Source of the DNA: Rhyzopertha dominica
Lineage: Eukaryota; Arthropoda; Insecta; Coleoptera; Bostrichidae
Assembly (NCBI GenBank): GCA_025024175.1
Contig: QCXZ01000041.1
Coordinates: forward strand, 9,667,786 to 9,731,785
DNA: 64,000 bases
Direction of reading: 5' to 3'
How positions within the stretch are numbered: position 1 is the first letter of the stretch; every line of letters begins with the position of its first letter. Position numbers and translations under genes: made by a program. Of the stretch, positions 32,506 to 43,222 are shown piece after piece. The notes under the pieces are model-generated. The model did no database searches and was not told the origin of the DNA. It was given only the letters and a program-made list of their open reading frames with translations.

Positions 32506-33514
32506 GCGGCGAAAGCCTAAACCAATATTTAAACCGAATATTCGTTTATTCGTATTGAATGTTATTCGAGGCAATTTTGAACGAATTATCGTTCTGCCGT
32601 ATTCGAATCACGAATATATTAGATAAGAATAGGCAGCACTAGTATAGAAAAAACTCGTTTGATAAACTTTTATAGAGACTGATGAGTGAAGAATATAACG
32701 AATTTCTTAATTAATAATAATAATTTTAATCCTGCTACTAAACAAAGACGCCTAAAATTTTACGAGGAACCCAAGAATCTTTTTTTCCTTTTTCGCCATT
32801 AACCAGTCAACACCCCAACGTTACAATTTTCCCACACCACAGGATACTCCCAAGTTCGCAATAAAACACCCATACCGATATTTTGATCTCACGATTAAAC
32901 AATTACCAGCGACATTTCGGGCACATCTCCCGGGAGCCGAGTTCATCCGTTCGTCACGCCGATGTCGTACATAGAACGGACATTACACCCCCTTATGCAC
33001 AGCCGACTCGCCCACAGAGGGATGTCAGCTCTATTATGCCCCATTTAGCAAGTGGTCCCCCCGAGATATCCGCATCCGTGAAAATCATCCCCTTATCTCG
33101 GTACGACTGCAGTTAACGGAATTTATTAAACTGACTCCGTGAAATCGATGCGTCTTCGTAGCGCTGGCTCCTTCGAAAATTGATACTTGGGCCTAATTGG
33201 GACGGGGGCTCCGAATTAATACGGCCCACTTTCGCAAAAATAGTGCGGCCTGCTTTCGTACTGAAAATCGCTGAAGTGTGTCAACGGCATTGAGTCAACC
33301 GTTTGGTAAGCTATGGACGGTTCATATAATAATTTTACTTTCCCGCATCTTGTTACTATTTGAAATTTTATTTATTTCTATAATATTCCTTGTACACAAC
33401 ATTAATATATCAATACTGTACTACTTATCCTTAAATATTGGTTTAACTCGGAATTGGAATCATAACTAATGCTTCAGCTGACAGGTTTGTCTGATTATAC
33501 AGAAATACCTTAAC
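32506..33514. other. Spacer; CpG-rich island 32880-33250
   Basis: 32880-33250 is GC- and CpG-rich and non-repetitive in appearance (CATCTCCCGGGAGCCGAG; CCCCCGAGATATCCGCATCC). No exon could be recognised. It is a candidate conserved non-coding element of the host gene. Confidence 0.4.
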
Positions 33515-33604
33515 ATGACGAGGGTGAATGCTTTCAGCGTCAATAATATAAGATAATATATTCTCGGAAAGATCGCTGTCTCTCGAAAACACTGACAAAA
33601 AATT

Positions 33605-33650
33605 ATAAGTCTGACGTTTCGATTACACCTGTAATCTTTGTCAAGGATGA
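33605..33650 (-). ncRNA. Hammerhead-like motif, PLE-A copy 2 terminal repeat
   Basis: Minus strand: TTGACAA, perfect hairpin GATTACAGGTGTAATC, GAAACGTCAGA. C3 to U and G8 to A relative to the hammerhead consensus. Confidence 0.5.
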
Positions 33651-33814
33651 AGAACCTCAAAATTTGCCTGACAAAATTTTGAAAGTAAATAAACAAATCA
33701 CCAAGGAAGCGAGACGTCATAGAAACAACGTGCCAACTTGATAGAAAAGAATTTAACGACGAAAAAGGAACTACCTACCTACTAGATATACACGAACTAC
33801 TTGATAAAAGATAA

Positions 33815-34222
33815 CTACAAAATAGCCTTCCAAATGTCACCTAACTCATAATTTTCACAATCCCTATTAAAATTATCAGTATTCCTACAAATATCTATAG
33901 CTTCTTTTATTAAACGTTTGTGATAATATTTTTCTCTATGTAAAATTTTTGTTTTATCAAAGTCAATCATGTGTTTAGTTAAATATGAATGTTCAGCTAA
34001 GGAAGATTTATCTACCTGTTGCAGTCTAGTACCACATATGTGTTCTTTCAAACGCGTACCTATTTTTCTTTTAGTTTGACCTATGTAACACTTGCCGCAA
34101 GAACAAGTAATTTTGTAAACACCTTCACTCTCTAAATGTACTTTGTCTTTGGTAGAATTTAAAATTTTATCTAAATTATTATATGTACCATCAACAACTA
34201 AAATATCGTGTTTTCTAAGCAT
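33815..34222 (-). CDS. GIY-YIG endonuclease module of PLE family A, undisrupted
   Basis: 135 codons open from the methionine at 34222 to a natural stop. It reads 'MLRKHDILVVDGTYNNLDKI', 'VYKITCSCGKCYIGQTKRKI', 'GTRLKEHICGTRLQQVDKSS', 'EHSYLTKHMIDFDK', 'KRLIKEAIDICRN' and 'NYELGDIWKAIL'. GVY and YIG are both present, with the Cys pair CSC.KC between them and the conserved Arg, His and Glu residues downstream. This is the intact counterpart of the broken copy 1. The RT is missing upstream, so the module is unlikely to be expressed as a working element, but the frame shows no lesion. Confidence 0.82.
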   Translation of the reverse strand: MLRKHDILVVDGTYNNLDKILNSTKDKVHLESEGVYKITCSCGKCYIGQTKRKIGTRLKEHICGTRLQQVDKSSLAEHSYLTKHMIDFDKTKILHREKYYHKRLIKEAIDICRNTDNFNRDCENYELGDIWKAIL

Positions 34223-34441
34223 CAGCTATAATTTTTCCGAAGGGCCTTGTACATAAAGCAAACTCAAATTCAATTTACTTTGTCCTGGCTGAGAATTTAC
34301 TTGATTTGGATGAGCATTATTATTAAAAACTGACCAAATATTCTTATTGCGATAACCATTTCTCACTAGCGCTGATTTAAGATGATATATTTACTTTTAA
34401 AATTTTGTTTGAACTTGTGTCAGGCAAATTTTGAGGTTCTT

Positions 34442-34484
34442 CATCTTTGACAAAGATTACAGATGTTACCGAAACGTCAGTCAG
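34442..34484 (+). ncRNA. Hammerhead-like motif, inverted PLE-A repeat
   Basis: TTGACAA, hairpin GATTACAGATGTTACC (one stem mismatch), GAAACGTCAG. Decayed copy of the family A motif. Confidence 0.45.
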
Positions 34485-34532
34485 TGTTTTCAAGAGACAG
34501 CGATCTTTCCGAGAATATCTTATCTTATCTTA

Positions 34533-35864
34533 ACATGACAATTTTTTATAATAAACATATTGGTTTTCTATAAAAGAAGGAAACTCAAGAGCAGTATCAA
34601 GGGTAATATGTTTAAACTCGATGTAATGTATACGAATCCTTTTCTTCAATTTCCAGAATGCATTCCATCTTATCAACCATAAAATTTTTATCTTAGCGAT
34701 ACATGAAAAACTAAATACTTCATTTGGCAGCTAAATTCCCATCTTCAATAGAAATAAAGCGACTTGATTGATTGAACCAGCGCACGGTAAGCATTTCTGC
34801 CACTCCCGGCTAAGCCTACGCTAGGTTGGAAGGGTGATACGCTTGTTGCTAGTGGGTTCTCACGTAGCGCATGCTGCGGAAAGCTTAAGATTTGAATGGC
34901 TTAGCGTGGCTACATTGTTTTCCTCCTGTGGCAATTATAGTTCATCTGTCCTGTTTAGATTGCTCTTTCGTAATGGTGTCGACGCTTCTTTGGGTGTTTT
35001 TGCATGTGTTTATGCGTTCGTTTCCTAGAGCTGTAAATTATAGGTGATGTTTCTACGGGATATTTCTCGTCTGTGTGCACTTTTTTTGTGGGTGGGTTTG
35101 CTTCCACGTCTTCTTGGTTTCTGCACAGTATTACAGCCTTGTGCTAGTGGTTTCGTACTCCTTCTTTCTCTTGTTGTCGTTATGGTTTCTTCTTCTTACC
35201 TGATTTGCGTTTTGGTCGTGGTTCTTGAATAGTTTCTTTTAACGTTCTCCTGAGCTTGCCTACGTTTTGTCTAATGTGATTTGCAGCTTTTCTTCTTACG
35301 TCTCTTACAGAGTGTTTGTGTTGCTGCTGGTAATGTTCTGAACATATATTTGGTGTTCTCTGTCTTGCTGGATTATGTACCACTATTACGTGATTTCCTG
35401 TTTACACTTTGTCTAGATACATGGAACTACTTCACTGTAACGACAATCACAATAACAATGTAAACGCAAGAACATAGCACTAGAATACATTATGAACTTA
35501 AAATCTTAGGATTGAAAATAATTTTTACGGCTATCCTAGCTATTTGGGGCTGAAACTTGGGAAGTTGTTATTGTTCGTGTGTGATAAATTATGTGCCTGT
35601 TACGTACACTTATACTAAGACTTAGATGCTTATCAAAACACCGGCTAATGTTTCGTAACTCCTTCTGGCTCTCTTGCTGGCTAGCCCAACACACTACATA
35701 CCGATCGTAGCTTTTTTTTGCTTTAATCAGAAAATAAAACACTCAAAAACACATCCTCGCATGTCGTCAGCAGGAATTAAGCGAATTCTTGAAATATTTG
35801 GCTGGATTAACTGGAGGATATTTTCTTCACAAAATTTTTTGAGAATTGAAGAAGTCGTTTTATT
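34533..35864. other. Spacer; decayed family E hammerhead near 34718-34757 (-)
   Basis: Minus strand 34757-34718 reads CTATTGAAGATGGG...TTTAGCTGCCAAATGAAGTATTTAG, an eroded match to the family E hammerhead tail. ORFs at 34834..35028, 35044..35232 and 35180..35383 (-) have no domain. The lysine-rich end of the last is a low-complexity effect. Confidence 0.4.
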
Positions 35865-35905
35865 CCTACCGAAGAAGGCAGCTTAGCTGCTGAAATATAA
35901 ATTTA
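35865..35905 (+). ncRNA. Hammerhead-like motif, family E type
   Basis: CCTA-CCGAAGA, perfect stem GCAGC-TTA-GCTGC, GAAATATAAATT, TAG. One core change (U4 to C). Helix I CUA/UAG. No PLE coding next to it. Confidence 0.5.
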
Positions 35906-35959
35906 GTTTTTGTAAATTACTATGATAAGGGTTATTCATATGTCGTATATCATTTAGAT

Positions 35960-36230
35960 CGTGATCAAACACATTTAGAAATTTTGATTAAAGAACCAAC
36001 AAAGCTTGGTATTAATGGAAGATATCTTTCGCGTTATCTCACCAATAGAACACAAACGTACGCATAATCGACGCAAAAAGTGTAACAACTGGAGAACCCC
36101 AGGGATCTGTATTAGGTCCACTATTATTTAACGTCTTTGCAATAGGTTTGACTAAATATTCCCTATAAGGCAGTCACTTTATATGTAGATGATACAGCAC
36201 CTAATATTTTAAGTATGTAAATACATAGGT
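35960..36230 (+). pseudogene. LINE reverse transcriptase scrap (Jockey/CR1-type)
   Basis: 'KLGINGRYLSRYLTNRTQTY' (36003-36062), 'VTTGEPQGSVLGPLLFNVFA' (36081-36140; Glu where Val is usual in GVPQGS) and 'LYVDDTAPNIL' (36178-36210, YVDD site). Frame changes occur between the blocks. Only the central RT palm survives. Confidence 0.75.
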
Positions 36231-36599
36231 AGTGTAAAAGACAACAAGAACATCTTAATATTTTGCGCTAATAGACAGTATTTTGAGATTATACAAATAA
36301 TCAGACTTTTGCAAGGTTACAAGAAAAAGAAATGATAAAAAATGCATAACCTTACATTTTTATACTTTAATACTTATTGAAGACTATACCATAAATATAA
36401 ACATTCGTTGTTTTTTTATTGTCTTTCTCTAATGAGACTGAGATTCGCTTTTTGTGACACCTACTTTTTCGTTACTTTACTTTATTACGTAACAGAGTTA
36501 TAAAAAATAGGAATTACGTTGTAACGGAAACGATCATGGAAATGTGCAATATAAAATATACAGGAAGCAGAAAATTGAGACCAAAAGAAGACATTTAAA
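36231..36599. other. AT-rich spacer, possibly decayed copia upstream sequence
   Basis: No reliable motif. The sequence directly precedes the copia-like pol remnant. Confidence 0.4.
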
Positions 36600-37510
36600 A
36601 ACCGACAAAATTTGAAACAAATGTCGTAGAACTAGGTATGACCCACAAACTAACGAAGAAGCTATATGGAATGAAGATGATTGATTCTAAAAGCTTTCTT
36701 TAGTAAACAAAACGAGCACCAGCCAGAGCAACTGCAAAATACAAAGGTGGACTTTGTACTAGCGCATTTTACAAGAAACAGAGGGAGTGCTTATTTCAAC
36801 TCATTAGCACCGTTTTGAAATAGGTCAGTTTGATGTCAGAAAAGCTTTTCTTTATGGTGAAATACAGGAAGAGGTCTATATGAAGTCATATCGTGGATTA
36901 TCTCCTACATCTGTCAAATTTAAATTTTGGCAAATCACATTCGTCGTTACAATTGAAAATAACTAATCAGATGCTGGCACTGATGTCAGCGATTATTACA
37001 AACCGAATATCATAATCGACTATTTTAATAGGCACCTCAAGTCATGCACATTATTATGTCCTTTTTATGTCAAATAAATAAAATGTCAGAGGAAAAAAGG
37101 TATATGTTTTCTGGATTTTCTATTCCAGCAAATACAACTCGATCCGTATAAGTTAGCGATTATTTATAGTGTCTCAATTTTTTCTCGAGTGCAGTGCTCC
37201 AAAATTTGACTCCACTAAATTGGCATTATTAGTTTTACACAACTTGTCAAATTATTAATTCCAGTTTCGTCTCGTCAAATTGACAATCGCGCACTGTCGA
37301 AAAATTGATGACATTGTAAATAATAGTCGACTATTTATCAAAATCTTGTGATGTATGTAAAACTAAAAAGCATTATATGGTTCCCACTATTAAAAGTCCA
37401 GTATTTCGTTAAATATCTGCTATATTAATTCGAAAGATCAGTTAGCAGATATTATAACAAAATTTTGTTTAAAACTCAAAAATTCAGAGCATTGTTAGGA
37501 ATGAGAGCAA
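36600..37510 (+). pseudogene. Ty1/copia LTR-retrotransposon pol remnant
   Basis: 36826-36900 reads 'QFDVRKAFLYGEIQEEVYMK', the copia RT motif containing the first catalytic Asp. Upstream 'TNEEAIWNE' (about 36650) fits the usual start of the copia RT. 37439-37500 reads 'QLADIITKF' followed, one frame over, by 'FRALLGM', the typical C-terminal end of the copia RNase H. The central RT (YVDD block) and most of the RNase H are not recognisable, so a large part is deleted or eroded. An LTR may begin after 37510 but could not be delimited. Confidence 0.72.
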
Positions 37511-38804
37511 AAGTTTGAATATTCATTCAACAAGTATTGAGAAAAGAATAGATGGAATCCATGTCCCTCATCCAATTTGAGTGTGAACCATGGGATTCTA
37601 TTGTTTGACTAATATTATTAAACCAGCCAATAATGTTTTTATGTTATTCAATGGCGAGTGTTTTTATAAAATAGTTGAATTTTTGTACTGAACACATAGA
37701 TATAATCAGCTTTGTGTTTATTCAACTCTGACGTTTTATGCAACTTAACTAACAGTATCTAACCTAAAAATTCTTGACTCCCTTTTCGTTAAATGAATGC
37801 TACGAGATCAATTACTAGCAACCGCATCAGACCAGGAACCAGACTCGCCGAACAGAGGACAGAAGTGATTAAAGTGAGTGTGTAGCAGTTGTGCTTTACT
37901 GCCAATTGTAATAAAATAAATGTCCATCTCATGCCGTCTGTTGTAGATTACCATCCGCTTTAGACACAATCATCACGATCGATGCTATTATCTCGTGCCG
38001 TTCGGCTTTATTGAGATATCATACGGGCCTGCGATGTTTTCGGTGAATAAATGGCATTTCTAATCCATTAGGTCGGTTAATTATGCATGGATTCCTCTCT
38101 CACATGTGCGTGAATATGCTCGTGACTGCTAGCGTTAGTGGTTGCCTTGTACGTGGGTACTGTAGATCACTATGCTTCTAAATGCAGATTCAGCAAAATT
38201 TGATGATCCAATAGCTTATTAATTACATTACTACTATTATTGAGTGTAACTAAACTAATAAATATCCGATTTATGGATGAAACCTGAGACGCTATTTCTG
38301 ATCTTGTTCACGAGTTTTCTTTGTGTGCAGCTTAGCAGACTAGCAGGCGAAATACATAATATAAAAATCCATTATCAGTAAATTAAGAAGTCTTAATCTA
38401 TGAATCACATTTAACAGGAAATAATGACGTTGATTTGTAGTTACTTTGGCTAACATACCTGCTCTGACACATGTGCCCTGTTCAGGCTGTTGTCATGGTT
38501 GTCACAGATTGGTAATGTGCTATCCTTATAATAATGGACGTTCATTAAAAAAACAGGTCTTCTAACGTGAACGTGGTGCTTGNTATGTACATTAGTTCGT
38601 ATAATTTGAAAAACGTTTGATGTTTGGCCAAAGAGATGTATTTCTCGTTTTCACACGGATGAAAATAAGACGTTATTTAGTTACTGTAAGAACCAACCCT
38701 AAATACACGAGCATCAGGCAAAAGCTTTTATGATTTTTTAATGTGGAACTGATTGAAATTAATAAAAACTTAACGCACAATAAAAATCTAATTATATATA
38801 ATGG
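37511..38804. other. Spacer; CpG-richer 37860-38170
   Basis: The first 300 bp may include the copia LTR. 37860-38170 is unique-looking and more CpG-rich. No gene recognised. Confidence 0.35.
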
Positions 38805-38865
38805 TAAGATAATATTTTGTCGGATAGATCGCTGTCTCTTGAAAACACTGACAAAAAGTTAATAA

Positions 38866-38904
38866 TCTGACGTTTCGATTACACCTGTAATCTTTGTCAA
38901 AGAC
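38866..38904 (-). ncRNA. Hammerhead-like motif in left arm of the PLE-A palindrome
   Basis: Minus strand: GTCT-TTGACAA, hairpin GATTACAGGTGTAATC, GAAACGTC, AGAT. Same as the right arm with one change in helix I. Confidence 0.5.
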
Positions 38905-38958
38905 GAAGAACCTCAAAATTTGCCTGACACAAGTTCAAACAAAATTTTGAGGTTCTTC

Positions 38959-38998
38959 GTCTTTGACAAAGATTACAGGTGTAATCGAAACGTCAGAC
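38959..38998 (+). ncRNA. Hammerhead-like motif in right arm of the PLE-A palindrome
   Basis: GTCT-TTGACAA, hairpin GATTACAGGTGTAATC, GAAACGTC, AGAC. Helix I GUCU/AGAC is perfect and helix II is a perfect 7-bp stem. The core differs at C3 (U) and G8 (A), so self-cleavage is doubtful. Confidence 0.55.
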
Positions 38999-39110
38999 TA
39001 TTAACTTTTTGTCAGTGTTTTCAAGAGACAGCGATCTATTCGACAAAATATTATCTTATATTTATGGACGCTGAAAGCATTCACCCTCGTATATATATAA
39101 TTGTGTTCTG

Positions 39111-40059
39111 TAGTATATTCAGCGTTTATTTGATTGGTGAAGTCCTCAATTTTAGTTCATAAAATGCTTCTCAAAACTGTTTTACCATTAACAGTTTTCT
39201 TTATTTTGACAGAATACAACTTATAATAATAAACTCTATTTTATGAAACGAATCACAGGGTTGTCTCACTAGTATTCAAATTTCCTCCTGAGATAAACAA
39301 TCCCATATTTTCTATTAAAGTTGCACTATGTTTGGGATTCTAAAGCACACTTCATGTTTAAGTCTGGTTAAATTTTAGTTAGTATGTTAGCAGTTATTCT
39401 TTAAGTAGCGACAACATCTCGTTATAATTTTTGGGCATTCTTCTGCCTGATTGGTGCTTTTAATTTTTCAAACGAATTTATACGATAGCAATTTTGTTTC
39501 CTCTCACTGCTGATTTTCTAAAAATACGATGTCCCTCTTTTTTACTTTTTGTCAATCTGACGTTCGTTTAAAAGCATATCATATAAATATCCCTCCGGTA
39601 CTTTTAGTTGCATTTTACTTCTTGTTATTTTATCCAGTATAAGTAATATAGGTATCTATTTCCAAATATCACTAAATATCTTTAGATAAGACAGGACCTT
39701 CTCGCATTTAACGTTTAGGTCATATTTCTCCATTAATATTGATAGCTGGCTAATATTTCTTAAAGCTTTTGCTGCGAACATACCTTCGCTCCAAAAAGAC
39801 GATAGCAAATGATATTATCTCACTGCCTCTANCACCATTCTGTTTTTTTTATTTCTTCTCTATCTTCGCTTTCCAGATATCCATATCTCTTTTACAGGTT
39901 TGTAGCTTCAATTTTCTTCAAGTTTGTTTCCATGCTTCAAACTTGAAATGTTCTGTTTGTCTGTTTGCGATAAACTCAAAAACTACTGAACAGATTTTCA
40001 TGCGGTAGCATGTAGAAAATTTACTTAGGAAGAGACAGCACAAAAAAAAACAGATCGCA
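39111..40059. other. AT-rich spacer, nothing recognised
   Basis: No supported coding or repeat ends. Long T-rich ORFs on the plus strand have no domain. Confidence 0.4.
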
Positions 40060-40139
40060 GATGCAACCACTTCAAAAGTCTCTTTGAATTTAGGCTTAAC
40101 AAAGGACTAAAACGCATCCTAAAACCTTTCCGATTAGAA

Positions 40140-40388
40140 GTGGATCTTGCTGCCAATAATACTAACAAAAATCTCTCAGGAAACCCGAAGGATAAAGTAG
40201 ATGAAAAAGAGAAAGCAGGCATGTATCAAATACAATGTAGTAGTTGTAATCTTAAATATATTGGGCAGACCAGGCGTTCCATAGGAGTTAGATTTAAAGA
40301 GCATTTAGCTGATCTCAGGTTTGGGGGATTTTGTAGGTCAAGTGTCGCCCAACATATTAAAGATACATCTTACTCCATAACTTGTTAA
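40140..40388 (+). pseudogene. GIY-YIG endonuclease fragment of PLE family E
   Basis: The 82-codon frame reads 'NPKDKVDEKEKAGMYQIQC', 'SSCNLKYIGQTRRSIGVRF', 'KEHLADLRFGG' and 'SSVAQHIKD'. GMY and YIG are the two signature triplets, with the Cys pair C..C between them. The frame continues backward into the linker. It stops at TAA (40386) shortly after the conserved His, earlier than the family A protein, so the last part is lost or shifted. Confidence 0.82.
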
Positions 40389-40602
40389 AACTTAAAACTA
40401 CTTAAAAAAATTTCTAACAAAGGAACAAAGATACTTCAATGAATTCAGATTTAGATCTGATTCCAAGATCCGCGTTGTGCGAACTAATTAGATAAGAGAT
40501 TCACTCAAGCGTGGAAATCAAATAGCACAAGTAATGATGTTTTATTGACCTGACTCCACTTCCGCTGAATACCTGGTAAGAATATCCTCCGGATAATCTG
40601 CC

Positions 40603-40656
40603 GAGACATTAACTCTACTGAAGATGACAGCTGCCGAAATACGTATTTAGGGTCTC
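40603..40656 (+). ncRNA. Hammerhead ribozyme candidate with complete helices I and III, PLE-E tail
   Basis: GAGAC-...-CUCUA, CUGAAGA, short helix II, GAA, AUAC-GUAU, U, UAGGGUCUC. Helix I pairs CUCUA with UAGGG and, across an internal loop, GAGAC with GUCUC. Helix III is the self-complementary AUACGUAU, suggesting action as a dimer, as reported for PLE hammerheads. Core C3, U4, G5, A6, G8, A9, G12, A13, A14 are all present. Helix II (GACAGCUGCC) has lost the loop bases seen at 61847 and is the weak point. Confidence 0.7.
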
Positions 40657-40665
40657 TAAATCATT

Positions 40666-42785
40666 GTGGTTGGGGTTTTTTTCATTATAGTTTGAAGACG
40701 TTTGGAGGGAATGGAGGTGACGACTGCAAGGTATTTGTTGTAGGCATAATATGCTCTACTACTACCCATAGTAATGAGTATGAACTGCAGATATCAGAAG
40801 ACTATGAGTTGAAATTAGCTATTTCACACTAGTAAAGTATGAAGCTCTGGTTAATGAGCTCAATCGTCATCTTGTTACAAAAATCGCAGTCACTTCGTTT
40901 AGACCCCTTTAAACATCTAGATGTTCGAGTAATAAAAAGACTCAATGTGCGTTTTCAGCGAAATATAAAAGATTCCTTCTTAGTAACGAGGCGCCGCTGA
41001 CATGAACAACAAACCCGGTATTTTCGGCGTCACGGAGCTTCGCCGTTTATTTTCGTTGGGAATACGACGCAGTCTGAAATGTGGCCCCCAGCTCGTTTTC
41101 TGCAACTTGTTACCAACACATCTAAACACCCGCTCAATAGTCTTAGCTCAGAATTAGATTTCGGTTAGTTTTCTAAAAATCGCGGCCAGTTTCTTTGTTT
41201 TTTCGTTCTCATAACCGATTGTATATCCTCTTTAAAAAGTGGCGACGCAAGTTTTTGGCAGGGACATGGGGGAGTTATTTTTAATTTCAAGGACTGCGGT
41301 AACATGGAGATGTCTCTAAACATCATTTTGTTCAAATTCATATACACGAAGTCTATGAACAAAGAGCGCGCGGGTTACTATAATTTACTACTACTACTAT
41401 TTATTTCAACGATTCTCCACTTATGTTACAAGATATTTAGTCTTGCACTTAGTGCTGTTAAATTAATTTGCACAGGAATGACGACCCTATCCGATACCCA
41501 AATTTCTTGTGTGTTTCATATTTACTATTTTCTGCCAACTTCTTATGTGTTAAAAAGGCACGTTCTACAGTTTTATAAATATGGCACTTATATGCACAAG
41601 GAAAATAATAAATGTAGTTACCATCATAGTTACCAGACACGTTTAATCAAGCTGCCATGCGATGTTTAGTAAAAAAGATAATATATTCCATGCTATTGTT
41701 AAATTTGAGCAATTCTATTGGTTGATATGTCTAACCCAAATGTTGTAACTTAGTTTGCGGTGTTTGGAGTTTATTATTGCTTCTAAGAACCTGGACCCAA
41801 TTCGAATAATGGTATGTACGACTACCTATCTACTTTTCAATTCTTCCACCGGATAATGTTAATACTTTTTACGAATTGGGTGTTCTTTACTATTTGGAAC
41901 TGCTACTTCGAAACACCATCTTTCTCAACATTTTTATTCTTTCGTTTATTGCTCCTCTTGTCCGCGCTATGTCAAGCTTCCCTTCTTCGTCCAATGTCTT
42001 GTATTGCCTTCTTGCTTATCCTCTGAGTCTTTTTTTCCATTAGTTTGGCCTTTATACTTGCATAGCTGATCTATTTTTGATCCTCATTTTAGCCCATTTG
42101 TGGTTCTGGTTTGACATCTAGTTCTTCTAACTTTTCCTGAATTATCTGTTTGCATATTCTGTCCATTTACATACACCGTTGAGATGTCTTAAAAACTTCC
42201 TTCTGTTTTCCGAAAAGAGCTCTTTAGTCTGGACATAATTTTCATTTCAGACACCAAACCTTGCGATTTCTCTTTAGAATAATGTTTTAGCAATATCTTT
42301 TTTGAGGTGACATAATTTTTGTTGTACTCTGCTTAATCGCTACATCGTAGCTTTTCACAATGCCATAGTGTTTATCATTACTATAAGTAGGTTAAATTTG
42401 GTATTTCCAACAAAATAGTTACATATCAAATAAAGGCTTGTCGTTTGTTCAGTATAATTCAAAAGTCAGTTGATAAGAACCGTTGAGATAATCCCAACTG
42501 CCACAAAATGTTATTCAAGTGGAAACACAAGTTTTTACTTATGTAAAAGTCTAGCTTAAAACATATTAAACTTAGATTTGGCTGATAACTCTCCGTACCA
42601 GAAAGTAATTAGTGTCTCTCGTGGTGTAGTGGACCTTGGCATTTTCTATTTTACGTTTTTTTTCTTAATAACAAAACATATAAACAGTGTTATAATTGCA
42701 CCACTTAATTAATTCTTTCGCGAAGGATGGAATTTGGTAACTAGGTATTTACATAACTTATGTATATATCACGTATGTACTTAGT
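40666..42785. other. Long spacer; CpG-richer 40970-41300
   Basis: 40970-41300 is CpG-rich and unique-looking. An open frame of 121 codons (41304..41669) lacks any domain and is full of hydrophobic AT-rich codons, probably chance. No repeat ends found up to the BEL/Pao element. Confidence 0.4.
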
Positions 42786-42790
42786 TACTG

Positions 42791-43190
42791 TGTTCACGTA
42801 GGGCTCAAAATGAGCTCCGTTAACGCTTACCAAATGACAACAAATCGGCTCAGGCACTTACCTTAGTGTAAGATGGGGTGAGTGTGAGGGTGTGTTTGTT
42901 GCATGCGTGTGTGTGTGGACTTGATGCACTAGCTGGCACGTCTATAGCTGCGAAGATGCGATCGAACGATGTATACGTGTGTGCTTCAAAAACAACNNAA
43001 ACTNACTAACTTCTTGATGCTCCGTGATTCTTCGCGCACGACGAAGGAGTCAGGAAAAAAAAAGGAATGGAACTAGGTACCCTAAATAAGTGCCCGAAAA
43101 ACCAAACTAAATAAGCCAATTAATTGAAAATTAACAAAATGTTGATCCTTGTTATCGAACAAATACGAAAAACTATAAAATTCTCTAACA
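42791..43190 (-). repeat. BEL/Pao 3' LTR
   Basis: 400 bp, matching 48243-48642 base for base where called. It lies downstream of the minus-strand coding frame and is preceded on the minus strand by the polypurine tract. Confidence 0.95.
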
Positions 43191-43207
43191 TACCGCCCAC
43201 CAAAATG
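43191..43207 (-). other. BEL/Pao polypurine tract
   Basis: Minus strand reads TTTTGGTGGGCGGTA directly before the 3' LTR. GGTGGGCGG-type tracts at this place are typical of BEL/Pao elements and prime plus-strand DNA synthesis. Confidence 0.8.
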
Positions 43208-43222
43208 TGTACATTTTAACAA

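Larger units (their letters stand above)
33515..34532 (-). mobile_element. Penelope-like element, family A, copy 2, with an inverted terminal repeat at its 5' side
   Basis: Minus-strand order: truncated linker and endonuclease coding (34387 to 33815), then the terminal repeat (33735 to 33515) matching that of copy 1. Directly abutting the truncated 5' side is another copy of the terminal repeat in plus orientation (34391-34532). Inverted terminal repeats next to a 5' truncation are a known PLE arrangement. Confidence 0.87.
38805..39110. mobile_element. PLE family A solo inverted terminal-repeat pair (117-bp arms)
   Basis: Arms 38805-38921 and 38942-39058 are nearly exact reverse complements with a 20-bp centre. 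The right arm continues as the normal repeat to about 39100 (GACGCTGAAAGCATTCACCC). Both arms carry the family A hammerhead motif, pointing outward. There is no coding sequence between them. Confidence 0.88.
40060..40665 (+). mobile_element. Penelope-like element, family E, copy 1
   Basis: Contains the end of the RT linker ('LKRILKPF' near 40100), the GIY-YIG domain and a 3' tail with a complete hammerhead fold at 40603-40656. The same order recurs, more eroded, at 60005-60530. The 5' part is missing. Confidence 0.85.

Noticed and set aside
32680..32700. CTGATGAG near 32682 as another hammerhead
   Set aside because: GAA follows directly without any helix II, so it cannot form the fold.
34834..35383. 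Cluster of ORFs including a lysine-rich minus-strand frame
   Set aside because: The basic composition reflects a low-complexity GAAGAAGAAA-type run. No domain and no consistent frame.
41304..41669. 121-codon ORF
   Set aside because: No domain, hydrophobic AT-codon composition and an overlapping antisense frame. Likely chance.
41800..42300. Minus-strand lysine-rich reading that looked like a LINE protein
   Set aside because: Frequent stops and no RT or endonuclease block. Similarity was only in composition.
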